Source of the DNA: DATEZO01 sp035255485
Lineage (GTDB): Bacteria; Pseudomonadota; Gammaproteobacteria; Burkholderiales; Burkholderiaceae_D
NCBI GenBank assembly: GCA_035255485.1
Contig: DATEZO010000094.1
Coordinates: forward strand, 1 to 64,000
Length of the DNA stretch: 64,000 nucleotides
Reading direction: 5' to 3'
Of the stretch, positions 1-8,454 are shown piece after piece. Below the pieces are notes generated by a model that was given only the letters and a program-made list of their open reading frames with translations, was not told the origin of the DNA and did no database searches. Position 1 is the stretch's first letter, and each line of letters starts with the position of its first letter. Position numbers and translations under genes: made by a program.

Positions 1-896
1 GGCATGGTGGACGAGCCGATTTCGCCGGCCTTGGTGCGCTGCTTGAAGTAGCCGAGCGAAATATAGCCCCACAGGTCGCGGTTGAGGTCGATCAGGATGG
101 TGTTGGTGCGCGCAACCGCATCGAACAATTCCGCCATGTAATCGTGCGGCTCGATCTGGATCGTGTACGGATTGAAAGTGAGTCCTAACCGCTGCTCGAT
201 CACGTTGCGCGAAAACGCTTCCCAGTCGACTTCCGGATAGGCCGACAGATGCGCGTTGTAATTGCCGACCGCGCCATTCATCTTGCCGAGGATCTCGACC
301 CCGGCGATGCGCTGTTCGGCGCGCCGCAGCCGGGCCACCACGTTCGCGATTTCCTTGCCGAGCGTGGTCGGGCTGGCCGGCTGGCCGTGGGTGCGCGACA
401 TCATCGGGATGCCGGCGTGGGCATGCGCCAGTTCGGCCAGCTTGCCGATCAGGTTGCGCAGTGCCGGCAACAGCACGCCGTCGCGCGCCGCTTTCAGCAT
501 CATGCCGTGCGACGTATTGTTGATGTCTTCCGAGGTGCAGGCGAAATGGATGAATTCCGAGGCGGCGACCAGTTCCGGCACATCCTTCACCTGTTCCTTG
601 AGCCAGTATTCGACCGCTTTCACATCGTGATTGGTGACTGCCTCGATCGCCTTGATGCGGGCGGCGTCGGCTTCGGTGAAATTCGCCGCCAGCCGGTCGA
701 GCAGGGCGCTGGCGCTGGCGGAAAACGGCTTGATTTCGGCAAAACCCGCCGCCGACAGCGCCTGCAGCCAGGCGATTTCGACTTTCACGCGATGATGCAT
801 GAAGCCGGCCTCGGACAGGATCGGGCGCAAGGGATCGGTTTTGGCGGCATAACGGCCATCCAGCGGGGACAGGGCGGAAAGCGAAGACAGGGACAT
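1..896 (-). CDS. purB: Adenylosuccinate lyase, 5' part (cut by window edge)
   Basis: Adenylosuccinate lyase cleaves succinyl-AICAR and adenylosuccinate in purine synthesis (cytosolic homotetramer, fumarase/aspartase superfamily). The minus-strand reading begins MSLSSLSALSPLDGRY, the usual PurB start, and about 298 codons are present. The segment TSEDINN and the SRTHGQPASP stretch with its active-site His are visible. The family signature GSSTMP lies exactly at the window edge, so the C-terminal third is missing from view and not from the genome. E. coli PurB has about 456 residues. No oddities were seen; the gene is divergent from the glutathione transferase-like gene on its right. Confidence 0.95.
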   Translation of the reverse strand, partial: MSLSSLSALSPLDGRYAAKTDPLRPILSEAGFMHHRVKVEIAWLQALSAAGFAEIKPFSASASALLDRLAANFTEADAARIKAIEAVTNHDVKAVEYWLKEQVKDVPELVAASEFIHFACTSEDINNTSHGMMLKAARDGVLLPALRNLIGKLAELAHAHAGIPMMSRTHGQPASPTTLGKEIANVVARLRRAEQRIAGVEILGKMNGAVGNYNAHLSAYPEVDWEAFSRNVIEQRLGLTFNPYTIQIEPHDYMAELFDAVARTNTILIDLNRDLWGYISLGYFKQRTKAGEIGSSTM

Positions 897-1073
897 GGTA
901 ATCAGGACAAGGGATGGGAAAGAGGTTGCAGGCGCAAAAAAACCGCTGCAATAACTGATAAAGCGCAATTTTACCATCCGTAACCGCCCCCAAAATACCC
1001 TGATTGGCAAGCGGTTTGCGGCTACTCGCATCGATGCGGGCGTCGCGTTCCGGATACGAAAGCATATGTCAGG

Positions 1074-1103
1074 TTCTGGCGTCCCGGGCACGAATGCTAT
1101 AAT
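1074..1103 (+). promoter_or_regulatory. Extended -10 promoter for the GST-like gene
   Basis: TATAAT at 1098-1103 is preceded by TG one base upstream (1095-1096), an extended -10. A poor -35 (TTCTGG, 1074-1079) lies 18 bp before it. The element is 28 bases before the ATG at 1131. It is a sigma-70 type promoter by inspection only. Confidence 0.55.
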
Positions 1104-1130
1104 CGCAGCTCTTTTTTACGGCAAGCATCC

Positions 1131-1742
1131 ATGAAGCTCATCGGTTCACTCACCAGTCCCTACGTTCGCAAAGTCCGCGTTGTGATGGCGGAAAAAAAGC
1201 TCGATTATGCGCTGGCCCTGGAAAACGTCTGGACGCCGGAAACCGCCATTCTGCAGTCCAATCCGCTGGGTAAGGTGCCTTGCCTGATCATGGAAGACGG
1301 CGGCGCAATGTTCGACTCGCGCGTGATCGTCGAATATCTCGACACGCTGACGCCGGTCTGCAAGCTGATTCCACCCAACGGACGCGAACGGGCCGAAGTC
1401 AAATGCTGGGAAGCGCTGGCTGACGGCCTGACCGATGCCGCGGTACTGGTCCGGCTGGAAAAAACGCTACGCCCGGCGGAACAGCAAAGCGAGAGCTGGA
1501 TCGAGCGCCAGATGAGCAAGGTGCATGCGGGCCTGAAGGCGATGTCGACCGGACTGGGCGATACGCCATTCTGCACCGGCAACCACTACACGCTGGCTGA
1601 CGTGGCCGTGGGATGCGCGCTGGGCTGGCTGACATTCCGCTTCCCGGACATCGCCTGGCGCGATGACTACCCGAATCTGGCAAAGCTGTTCGACAAGCTC
1701 TCGGAGCGTCCTTCATTCAAGGATACGCTGCCGCAGCAGTAA
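1131..1742 (+). CDS. Glutathione S-transferase family protein
   Basis: A 203-residue cytosolic glutathione transferase-like protein. The N-terminal thioredoxin-like domain (about 1-78) contains SPYVRKVR near residue 9, the glutathione-site serine region, then NPLGKVPCL with the cis-proline and DSRVIVEYLD, where D and S bind the glutathione gamma-glutamyl group. The all-helical C-terminal domain (about 85-200) has the N-capping motif in HYTLADVAVG. Length and motifs match the YibF-like bacterial subgroup. Substrate is unknown. It has its own extended -10 promoter and converges with the napH-like gene, with 33 bases between the stops. Confidence 0.9.
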   Translation: MKLIGSLTSPYVRKVRVVMAEKKLDYALALENVWTPETAILQSNPLGKVPCLIMEDGGAMFDSRVIVEYLDTLTPVCKLIPPNGRERAEVKCWEALADGLTDAAVLVRLEKTLRPAEQQSESWIERQMSKVHAGLKAMSTGLGDTPFCTGNHYTLADVAVGCALGWLTFRFPDIAWRDDYPNLAKLFDKLSERPSFKDTLPQQ

Positions 1743-1775
1743 CGCGTGCAGCCTTCAACCGGGCAAGGCGCAGCA

Positions 1776-2669
1776 TCAGGACTGCGGGTCCGGATCGGCG
1801 GCTGATTCATTTCGGATGGATGCCCGACCCCAGCGATAGACAAACACCTCCCGGTCGCAGACCTCGATGCAACGCCCGCAGCGAAGGCAATCCTGATGTG
1901 TGATGGCAGGAGTGGTGTCATTCCCGGGCGGGCGTTTGATCCTGAGCGCCGGCGCAATGACATGCGGCTCCGGGCAGACCTTGAAGCAGTCGCCGCAATT
2001 GTTGCAGGCTTGGCGTTGTTCTGCCGATACGCTGATTTTTCCGCGCTTTCCCAGCCAGCCGTAGAAGGCCCCGACCGGGCAGACATGACCGCAAAAACCG
2101 TTGCCAAGCAGCAAAAAATCAAACAGAAAAACCCCTACGGCGGCCGCGATCGCACCTGTCCACAAACCAAAAACCAGTCCGCGCAGGCTCAAGGTAACGG
2201 GATTGATGAGTTCCCATGACAAGGTGCCTGACACTCCCGCCCCCAGTAACGCCAGCAGCATGACTATATGGCGCAGCCGTCGGTCGAGCCGGAGCAGGGA
2301 TGCCTTGCGCCATCCCAGTTTGCGGCGCAGGCCATTGGCGGCATCGGTAATCGGATTGACAGGGCAGACCCAGCCACAGAAAAGGCGCCCGCCAAAAATG
2401 GCGTAAAAGCCCGCCACCAGGATGGCGCCCAGGATGGCGCTTGAACGCATCGGATGCCCTGCCAGCAGGCTTTGCAAAAGGATGAACGGGTCGGTCAGGG
2501 GCAGCAATCCCATCCATAGACTGCTGGCCAGCGTGCCACGGGCCAGCCACATTCCCCACCAGGGGCCGGATGCGAATGCCAGCAATATGCTGCCTTGCAT
2601 GAGGCGACGGGCTATCAGGTAGCGATAGCGTCGGAAAAAATGCGGCATCGATTCAGTCATGTCGCGCAA
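1776..2669 (-). CDS. napH: NapH-like ferredoxin-type membrane protein
   Basis: A 297-residue polytopic iron-sulfur protein of the NapH family, which passes electrons from quinol to periplasmic reductases with NapG. About four to five membrane helices occupy residues 20-200. Two cysteine motifs, CGWVCPVNP and CGHVCPVGA, flank the membrane part. The C-terminal tail carries two 4Fe-4S motifs, CNNCGDCFKVCPEP and CLRCGRCIEVCD. It overlaps the 3' end of the napG-like gene by 17 bases, so the two are co-translated. No napA, napB or nosZ is near, so the electron acceptor is unknown. The siderophore receptor gene lies just upstream on the same strand. Confidence 0.85.
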   Translation of the reverse strand: MRDMTESMPHFFRRYRYLIARRLMQGSILLAFASGPWWGMWLARGTLASSLWMGLLPLTDPFILLQSLLAGHPMRSSAILGAILVAGFYAIFGGRLFCGWVCPVNPITDAANGLRRKLGWRKASLLRLDRRLRHIVMLLALLGAGVSGTLSWELINPVTLSLRGLVFGLWTGAIAAAVGVFLFDFLLLGNGFCGHVCPVGAFYGWLGKRGKISVSAEQRQACNNCGDCFKVCPEPHVIAPALRIKRPPGNDTTPAITHQDCLRCGRCIEVCDREVFVYRWGRASIRNESAADPDPQS

Positions 2670-3264
2670 TCACGGTAATTGCGGCATCCGGCGCTATGCA
2701 CGCTTTTTCGCATTGACCGCAGCCAGTGCACAGATTCGCATCGACGGTGGGGGTAAACATGCCATTCATCGGGGTTCGACCATGTTTCAGGATGATCGCT
2801 GTGCCTTTGAGGGGGCATGCCCGATAACAGCTGTTGCAAAAGGATGCGCCGTTATAGCTGTTGCACTGCCCGGGATGGCTGAGAACCGCCGTGCCCATGC
2901 GCGCATGGTTGATATCCGTGAGTTCGGGACTGAGCGCTCCGGCAGGGCAGGCCTGTAGGCAAGGAATCTCGGTGCACATTGCGCAAGGGATATGCCGGGC
3001 ATGAAAGTAGGGCGTGCCGGGAGATAGCGGCATATTCATCTCGGCCAGGCGCAAGGTGTCGAACGGACATGCCTGCGCGCACAGCCCGCAGCGGATGCAG
3101 GCTGCATTGAATTGCGCTTCAGGCAAGGCACCGGGAGGACGAATTGCATCGGAGGGCAAGAGCGGCGGTTTTTCCTGCAAAGCCCTCCAGCCTATTGTTC
3201 CTTCGACAACCAGGCCCAGCGCGCAAGTCTGGATGAATTTGCGGCGCGATATTGGGGGAAGCAT
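2653..3264 (-). CDS. napG: NapG-like periplasmic ferredoxin (Tat-exported)
   Basis: A 203-residue NapG-family ferredoxin. The N-terminus holds a twin-arginine motif (SRRKFIQT) and a hydrophobic stretch, so folded export by Tat is expected. Cysteine clusters for four 4Fe-4S centres follow: CIRCGLCAQACP, CAMC with CLQACP, CNSCYRACP and CTGCGQCEKAC. AGAGAG lies upstream of the ATG. The gene lies 170 bases downstream of the siderophore receptor stop and overlaps the napH-like gene. Together they form a quinol-oxidising module without an identified terminal reductase. A role in periplasmic metal or siderophore reduction is only an inference from position. Confidence 0.85.
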   Translation of the reverse strand: MLPPISRRKFIQTCALGLVVEGTIGWRALQEKPPLLPSDAIRPPGALPEAQFNAACIRCGLCAQACPFDTLRLAEMNMPLSPGTPYFHARHIPCAMCTEIPCLQACPAGALSPELTDINHARMGTAVLSHPGQCNSYNGASFCNSCYRACPLKGTAIILKHGRTPMNGMFTPTVDANLCTGCGQCEKACIAPDAAITVIARHD

Positions 3265-3433
3265 GACAACTCTCTGTTTTCAGGCGGAAGCATGGATGCT
3301 ACTGTACCAGATGGCTGGCGCCGATGAGGTTGCGCCTCCGTTACCGGATGAGCCGGTAGTTCCATTGGGGTCAGGCACGACGCAGTCCTGATGTCATCGT
3401 GCCCTGTTCCTGCTCTCTTCCCCCGGGCAAGGA

Positions 3434-5539
3434 TCAGAACGCCGTACTCAAGGTCAGCTGCGCGGCGCGTGGCGAGCCGACAATGATATTGTTGTCGCCG
3501 CCGGCGGTGGCGTAATAGTGGCGGTCGAACAGGTTTTCGAGATTCAGCGCGAGCCGCGTCTTGCCGTCGGTGAAAGCGTAGTAGATCGCGCCGTCGGCAC
3601 GGGTGAAGGCGGGCAGCGTGACCGCGTTGGTCGCGGTGTTGGCGTACACGCTGGACTGGGCCACCAGTCCCAGCCCGACCGCCCAGCCGCCGGCAAGGTC
3701 GATGCGGTTCCATACTGAGGCGGCATTCTTCGGTACCAGCGCTACCGTATTTCCAGCCGGTACCGCGCTGCTGCCGGAACCGGTGGATTTTCTGACGCGG
3801 GCATCAAGATTGGCATAGCCGGCATAGATCTGCCACCGTTCGGTGATTTGCCCCTGCAGGCCGATTTCGATGCCCTCAGTGCGCTGCAGGCCCGACAGCA
3901 GCAGCCTGGTCGGGTCGTTCGGGTCGGCCGCCTTGACGTTGGCGCGGTCGAGGCGGAACACGGCGGCGGTCGCGCTCAGGCCGGGACTCAGATCCCACTT
4001 GGCGCCGAGTTCCCAGTTCCTGGCCTTTTCCGGCTCCAGTTCCGCATTATTGGCCGCCAGCGACAGCGTTTCTCCACTCGGCATGAACGCGTAGCTGTAG
4101 CTCAGGTAATACGAAGCGCTGGCGTTGGGCTGGTAGATCAGGCCGGCGCGCGGCGAGAACGCGGTATCGGTGCGGTCCAGGTCGATGTCGGCCGCCCTGC
4201 GGTCGTCGATCGAGACGCTGAAGCGGTCGTGGCGCAGGCCGAGCACGGCTTTCCATTGCGGTGCCAGCACGATCTGGTCCTGCAGATAGAGCGCGGCGAT
4301 GTTGGCGGCCGCGCGGTTGTTGGTATCGCTGCTGGCGGCCTGCCACTTGCTGACCGTCGCCCGCGGGCTGGCGGCGTCGACCATGGCGCTGGTGGCGCTG
4401 CCGAAATAGCCGGTGAGGCGGGTGTTGTCGCTCTGCTGGCGGCCGAGTTCGAGGCCGGTGAGCAGCTGATGCTCGATGCCGCCGGTGCGCACGCGCGCTT
4501 CCAGTTCGGTCTGGTTGAAGATGTTGGTGCGCTGGTTGTCCTGGCGGTAGGCGCTGATTTTTACATTACCGGCGGCGTCGACGCTGCTGCTGGGCTGGAC
4601 GTTCTGGCGCGAAGTGTCGTACCGGGTGGCGCGGAGCGTGTTGCGCAGCATCAGATCCGGCGCCAGTTCGTGTTCGAGCCTGGCACCGAAGCCGTCGACC
4701 ACGGCCTTGCCCGGGCTTTGTTCCGGGTTGCCGAAGAAGGTCGGGCGCGCCGTGTCAAAGGGCTTGCCGTTGAACGACGGGATACCGCGATCGACGGTGC
4801 GCTTGTCCTCGAAGTGCTCGTATGACAGCAGCACCGAGGTGTCGCTGCCGGGGGAAAATTCGAATACCGGGTTGATGCCGCTGCGGCGCAGCTTGAATCC
4901 GTCGCGGAAGCCGCCGGTATCCTCGACCATCGCATTGACGCGATAGCCGGCGGTGGCCGACAAGCGGCCGCTGATGTCGGCGCTGGCGCGCTTGGCGTCA
5001 TAGCTGCCGTAGCTGACTTCGGCCTTGGCCTGCGGCGTTGCCAGCGGCCGCTTGGTGACGCGGTTGATCACGCCGCCGGCGCCGCCGCGTCCGAAAGTCA
5101 TGCCGCTCGGCCCCTTGAGGATCTCGATGCGCTCGGCATTGTACGGATCGCGGAAATACAGCGCGTCGTCGCGCACCCCATCGACATAGAAATCGCTGGT
5201 GCTGCTGATGCCGCGCAGCACCGGCTGGTCGCGGCCGCCCTCGCCGGGGTTCATCGACGTCCCCGGCACGTAGCGCAACACCTGTGCCATGCTGCGCACC
5301 GCCTGATCCTTCATCAGTTCTTCGGACACCACCTGGACCGATTGCGGGACGTCGCGCAAGGCGGTATCGGTTTTGGTGACGGTGGCGGAGCGGGTCGCGC
5401 GGTAGCCGGCCACCGGGCCGTCGGCCCGTTCGGCCTGATCCTGCACGTTGATTTGCGGTAATGTGGTTTCGATGCCGTAGGCGGCACCGCTGCTGCCGAG
5501 CGCGGCCAGTAAGGCCAGTTTGGTTTTTCTGAATGCCAT
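3434..5539 (-). CDS. TonB-dependent siderophore receptor
   Basis: A 701-residue outer-membrane receptor of the TonB-dependent siderophore class. The signal peptide is about the first 22 residues (MAFRKTKLALLAALGS start). The plug domain covers about 45-170 and includes DVPQSVQVVSEEL and the EILKGPSG/FGRGGAGGVINR signature. A 22-strand barrel follows and ends in the outer-membrane type C-terminal phenylalanine (LSTAF). Catecholate or hydroxamate ferric-siderophore uptake is likely; the ligand cannot be told from sequence. It follows exbD on the same strand after 292 bases, and napG-napH follow it. The leader and first codons have a duplicate at 9804-9866. Confidence 0.93.
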   Translation of the reverse strand: MAFRKTKLALLAALGSSGAAYGIETTLPQINVQDQAERADGPVAGYRATRSATVTKTDTALRDVPQSVQVVSEELMKDQAVRSMAQVLRYVPGTSMNPGEGGRDQPVLRGISSTSDFYVDGVRDDALYFRDPYNAERIEILKGPSGMTFGRGGAGGVINRVTKRPLATPQAKAEVSYGSYDAKRASADISGRLSATAGYRVNAMVEDTGGFRDGFKLRRSGINPVFEFSPGSDTSVLLSYEHFEDKRTVDRGIPSFNGKPFDTARPTFFGNPEQSPGKAVVDGFGARLEHELAPDLMLRNTLRATRYDTSRQNVQPSSSVDAAGNVKISAYRQDNQRTNIFNQTELEARVRTGGIEHQLLTGLELGRQQSDNTRLTGYFGSATSAMVDAASPRATVSKWQAASSDTNNRAAANIAALYLQDQIVLAPQWKAVLGLRHDRFSVSIDDRRAADIDLDRTDTAFSPRAGLIYQPNASASYYLSYSYAFMPSGETLSLAANNAELEPEKARNWELGAKWDLSPGLSATAAVFRLDRANVKAADPNDPTRLLLSGLQRTEGIEIGLQGQITERWQIYAGYANLDARVRKSTGSGSSAVPAGNTVALVPKNAASVWNRIDLAGGWAVGLGLVAQSSVYANTATNAVTLPAFTRADGAIYYAFTDGKTRLALNLENLFDRHYYATAGGDNNIIVGSPRAAQLTLSTAF

Positions 5540-5578
5540 GATGTGCCTGTTGTCTTGAGTTGGGTGGCTGGCTGGTGC

Positions 5579-5602
5579 GTCAGAAAGACACTTGGCTGGC
5601 TA
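5579..5602 (-). repeat. Leader repeat copy 1 (upstream of receptor)
   Basis: This 24-base segment matches 9843-9866 at 22 of 24 positions, in the same orientation and at the same distance before a similar start (MAFRKTKLAL here, MALRKSRLAT there). Further GGCTGGCT units flank both copies. It indicates an ancient duplication of the receptor gene's 5' region. Confidence 0.75.
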
Positions 5603-5674
5603 TTGGAGAAGTAAAACGATGCTGCTTGCCTGAATCCGTGCGATGTTGCCGATTGTTTGCTTGCGCCTTGGCCC

Positions 5675-5699
5675 AAAAAAACCGGGATCGGTGAACCCG
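5675..5699 (-). terminator. Weak terminator-like hairpin after exbD
   Basis: Read on the minus strand, a short CGGG/CCCG stem is followed by a run of seven T (5675-5681). It sits about 135 bases after the exbD stop and before the receptor gene. The stem is only four pairs, so it may attenuate but not stop transcription. Confidence 0.3.
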
Positions 5700-5831
5700 A
5701 AAAAGCGCGAGCCTTCATGCCCGTCCATCCCGACATGCTGTGCCTTGCCGGGCTACGCAAAGGCAGTCCCTTTTATCGCCATGTCGGATGCGCGATAACT
5801 CATTCATGGGCTGTCGAGCCTTCCTGCCGGT

Positions 5832-6248
5832 TCATCTTGGCTGTGGTTCGGTGATGAAGCCGATCTTGCCCAGGCCGCCCGATTGCGCAGCCGCCATGAC
5901 TTGCGCGACTTTTTCATATTGCGTGGTGCGCTCGGCGCGCAGGTGCAGTTCGGGCTGCGGGTTTTTGGCCGCGGCAATGGCAATGCGCTGGCGCAGCTGG
6001 CCGGGGTTGACCGCTTCCGCATCCCAGAACATTCTGCCCTGCGCATCGATCGCCAGGTTGATATTTTCCGGCTTGGCCAGGTCGGGCTGGCTGCTGGCGC
6101 GTGGCAAATCGATGTTGACGCTGTGGTTGATGACCGGGATGGTGATGATGAAGATGATCAGCAGCACCAGCATCACGTCCACCAGCGGCGTGGTATTGAT
6201 TTCCGGATTGAAGTCGTCGTCCGCATCGGACAGGGAACCGAGTGCCAT
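5832..6248 (-). CDS. exbD: Biopolymer transport protein ExbD
   Basis: A 138-residue ExbD, a proton-channel subunit of the ExbB-ExbD-TonB motor that energises outer-membrane receptors. One membrane helix (about 22-42) carries the conserved aspartate in PLVDVMLVLL (D24, matching D25 of E. coli ExbD). The rest is a periplasmic domain. Its ATG overlaps the exbB stop by one base (TAATG), and the end of exbB supplies AAGGAGG as ribosome site. Third gene after tonB in the hemP operon. Confidence 0.93.
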   Translation of the reverse strand: MALGSLSDADDDFNPEINTTPLVDVMLVLLIIFIITIPVINHSVNIDLPRASSQPDLAKPENINLAIDAQGRMFWDAEAVNPGQLRQRIAIAAAKNPQPELHLRAERTTQYEKVAQVMAAAQSGGLGKIGFITEPQPR

Positions 6249-6970
6249 TAGCAGGCCTCCTTGAGCGCGACCAGCCGTGCTGATTTGGCAGCATCGCTGC
6301 CGCTGCGAGCGCCGGTGACGAACAGCGCATGCAGGTCGAAGCCGAACTTGTTGAGTTTGGCGATGGTTGCCTTGTTGCCGCGTACCAGAGCGTTGTAGCC
6401 GAAGGTGGCGGGAATCGCGACCGCCAGCCCGAGTGCGGTCATGATCAGCGCTTCGCCGACCGGGCCGGCGACCTTGTCGATGCTGGATTGTCCCGAGGTG
6501 CCGATGGCAACCAGCGCATGATAGATGCCCCAGACCGTGCCGAACAGGCCGACGAACGGTGCGGTGGACCCGACCGACGCCAGTACTGCCATGCCGGACT
6601 GCAAGCGCGCCGATGCTTCATCGATGGCTTGCCGCAGCGATAGCGTGACCCAGTCGCTGACCGACAACTGGTCATGCAAATGGCCCTTGTGCGCCTGGTG
6701 ATGCTGCATGGCCTCGACGCCGCCTTGCGCGATATCGGCGAATGGATTGCCGCGGCCGAGCGTGGCAACGCCTTCAGTCAGGGTCGTGGTGTCCCAGAAT
6801 TCGTGTCCGGCTGCCAGTGCGGCGCGTCGGAAGCGCCATAACTGCAGCGCCTTGGTGACGATCACGAACCAGGATGCGATCGACAACGCCAGCAGCAGAC
6901 AGGCGACGCCTTTGGTGACCAGGTCGCCCTGGCTCCACAGGCTTTCCAATCCATAGGGATTTGCTTGCAT
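6248..6970 (-). CDS. exbB: Biopolymer transport protein ExbB
   Basis: A 240-residue ExbB of the MotA/TolQ/ExbB family, forming the pentameric channel that uses proton flow to drive TonB. Three membrane helices are seen: about 17-40, and a pair near 125-150 and 170-195, with a large cytoplasmic loop between the first and second. The typical VGLFGTVWGI and GEALIMTALGLAVAIPA stretches are present. The gene lies 30 bases after tonB and is overlapped by exbD. TolQ is excluded by the tonB-exbD context. Confidence 0.93.
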   Translation of the reverse strand: MQANPYGLESLWSQGDLVTKGVACLLLALSIASWFVIVTKALQLWRFRRAALAAGHEFWDTTTLTEGVATLGRGNPFADIAQGGVEAMQHHQAHKGHLHDQLSVSDWVTLSLRQAIDEASARLQSGMAVLASVGSTAPFVGLFGTVWGIYHALVAIGTSGQSSIDKVAGPVGEALIMTALGLAVAIPATFGYNALVRGNKATIAKLNKFGFDLHALFVTGARSGSDAAKSARLVALKEAC

Positions 6971-7000
6971 GATGTTCCTTTGACTTGATTGATTGGTGAA

Positions 7001-7747
7001 TTAGTGGTTGAGCTGAAACTGGATCGGCACGATGACGAATACCGCTACTGCCAGACCGTTGTCGATATGGGGTCGGAACTGCGCCCGCATGACGGCCTCG
7101 CGTGCCGCTTCATCGAGCCGGGTGCTACCCGACGAGGTGCGGATTTCAGCCCGTTGCGGCATTCCCTGCGGGTTGACCAGTACCCGCAGGATGGTGCGCC
7201 CCTCTTCGCCCATGCGGCGCGAGAATGGCGGATAACGGGGTTGCGGCGGCTGCACATACGCCACTCCGGATGAGAGGAGTTTCGGCTGCGCTGGCGTCGT
7301 CGGTGCTGTCTGCGCTGCTACCGCCGCGGCGACAGCGGCAACGGGTACGCCGGATTCCGGTGGCGATGGCAAATCCGGCGCAGCGACATGCCGTTGTGGC
7401 GCATCGGTTGCCTGCGGCGCAGTCGCGGCAACTGCCGCTGGTATCTGCACCGCTTTGGGAGGCTTCGGCGCCTCGCGTGGGCTGGGCGGTGCGCGCCGCG
7501 GGACCGGCAAACTGACAGTGGCAGGGGTTGGCCGCTCGGATGTGATGAAAGTGGCGAACAACTCTTTCGGACTGGCCGGTGGCGATGAGTCATGCTGCCC
7601 ATTTTGCAGCGCAAAAAAGAGGCCGGCATGCAGCAGCACGATGACGCTCAGCGGTCCGACCCGGCTTTGCTGCCAAGGGGCTGAACTGCTTGCATGCAAA
7701 GTTGCCGCCATGGCTACTGTCGAATGGCGTGGGATCATACCCGTCAT
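7001..7747 (-). CDS. tonB: Energy transducer TonB
   Basis: A 248-residue TonB. An N-terminal membrane anchor (about 30-48, after a 29-residue cytoplasmic tail) is followed by a proline- and alanine-rich spacer (about 55-160) that spans the periplasm. The C-terminal TonB domain (about 165-248) has YPPFSRRMGEEG and the VNPQGMPQRAEI stretch. It links the ExbBD motor to the TonB box of outer-membrane receptors. Its ATG overlaps the hemP stop (ATGA), so translation is coupled to that of the small heme-uptake gene. Confidence 0.92.
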   Translation of the reverse strand: MTGMIPRHSTVAMAATLHASSSAPWQQSRVGPLSVIVLLHAGLFFALQNGQHDSSPPASPKELFATFITSERPTPATVSLPVPRRAPPSPREAPKPPKAVQIPAAVAATAPQATDAPQRHVAAPDLPSPPESGVPVAAVAAAVAAQTAPTTPAQPKLLSSGVAYVQPPQPRYPPFSRRMGEEGRTILRVLVNPQGMPQRAEIRTSSGSTRLDEAAREAVMRAQFRPHIDNGLAVAVFVIVPIQFQLNH

Positions 7748-7938
7748 GCATTCAAGATCAGCTTGTTGAGCTGCGTCAGCCGCAGCCGATAGATGCGACC
7801 CTCGTGGTCGATCTCGATTTCGCGCCCATGCTGCAGCAGTTCCCGGCTGTTGATCCGCATGATCCTGTTGCCAACGCCATCGACGGCAGGCGTGCCGCTG
7901 TTGTGGGGTACAAAATCCGGAGAAGCAACTGATTTCAT
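7744..7938 (-). CDS. hemP: Hemin uptake protein HemP
   Basis: A 64-residue protein of the HemP/HmuP family, found first in many iron and heme uptake operons of alpha- and betaproteobacteria, where HmuP-type members act in activation of heme-uptake genes. The conserved RINSRELLQHGREIEI and the YRLRLTQLNKLILN end are clear. The start is 14 bases downstream of a perfect Fur palindrome, so this is the first gene of the iron operon. No heme-specific receptor is in the window; the receptor downstream looks siderophore-type. Confidence 0.9.
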   Translation of the reverse strand: MKSVASPDFVPHNSGTPAVDGVGNRIMRINSRELLQHGREIEIDHEGRIYRLRLTQLNKLILNA

Positions 7939-7951
7939 AGTCTCTTTCTCA

Positions 7952-7970
7952 AATGAGAATTATTCTCATT
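7952..7970 (-). promoter_or_regulatory. Fur box (perfect 19-bp palindrome)
   Basis: AATGAGAAT-T-ATTCTCATT is a perfect 9-1-9 inverted repeat matching the classical Fur operator. It lies 14 bases before the hemP start. Iron-dependent repression of hemP-tonB-exbB-exbD, and perhaps the receptor, is expected. Confidence 0.9.
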
Positions 7971-8398
7971 CGCATTATTAAGTGATTTGACCGTGCATGC
8001 AAGCAATTTTTGCGGCAAGCCGCCATTTCTTGTTGCTGGGGCGGCTTCCACGGGGAGGGCGCCGGCGACGTGCGCGGCTCAGGGCGCGGCCGCGCTCGGC
8101 ATGGCGTCGTTGCGCGAAGAGGGAATGCGGGGAGTGTTTATGTTTTTCTGATACGCAACTGATATGGTTTTCCAGCGCCAGGCGGAAAATCGGCTTTCGG
8201 CGTTTGCGTAAATGGTGCGGCAAAATCGATCCGCGCGGATCAGTGCCCTGAATGCCGAATCGCATCGAATGCGGTAGATAGCCTCATCCCGCCTGCGTCA
8301 TTGTGATGAACGGGCCACCACAAGCGGCAGACCTGCTCCGGTCATCATCATGACGAATGTGTGTCCACTGATCATTTGCCCGGTAAGCATCCTGGCAG
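7971..8398. other. Intergenic region without a recognised gene
   Basis: About 430 bases between the hemP Fur box and the bfr terminator. Minus-strand readings of up to 95 codons here have arginine/proline-rich composition and no recognisable family, so I call none. Confidence 0.5.
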
Positions 8399-8423
8399 AA
8401 AAAAGGAAAGTAAAGAACTTTCC
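8399..8423 (-). terminator. Intrinsic terminator of bfr
   Basis: On the minus strand, GGAAAGT (8417-8423) and ACTTTCC (8405-8411) form a 7-bp stem with a 5-base loop, followed directly by six T. It is 32 bases beyond the bfr stop. Confidence 0.8.
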
Positions 8424-8454
8424 CTTTCATCCATTTCCGTTGCTGTTACCGTTC

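Larger units (their letters stand above)
5540..5831 (-). other. Receptor leader region
   Basis: This 292-base gap separates exbD from the receptor start. It contains the repeated leader segment at 5579-5602 and a weak terminator-like hairpin at 5675-5699. I found no clear Fur box here, so the receptor may depend on readthrough from the hemP promoter or on a promoter I cannot recognise. Confidence 0.4.

Noticed and set aside
249..983. Long plus-strand reading of 244 codons
   Set aside because: It is antisense to purB, whose minus-strand sequence is a clear adenylosuccinate lyase.
1776..3264. Part of a complete nap (nitrate reductase) operon
   Set aside because: napA, napB, napC and napD are absent; the upstream neighbour is a siderophore receptor, so only an orphan napGH is called.
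3848..4825. Plus-strand reading of 325 codons
   Set aside because: It lies antisense inside the TonB receptor; composition follows the codon structure of the receptor and no family is recognisable.
7978..8265. 95-codon minus-strand reading between hemP and bfr
   Set aside because: Random Arg/Pro-rich composition, no ribosome site and no family match.
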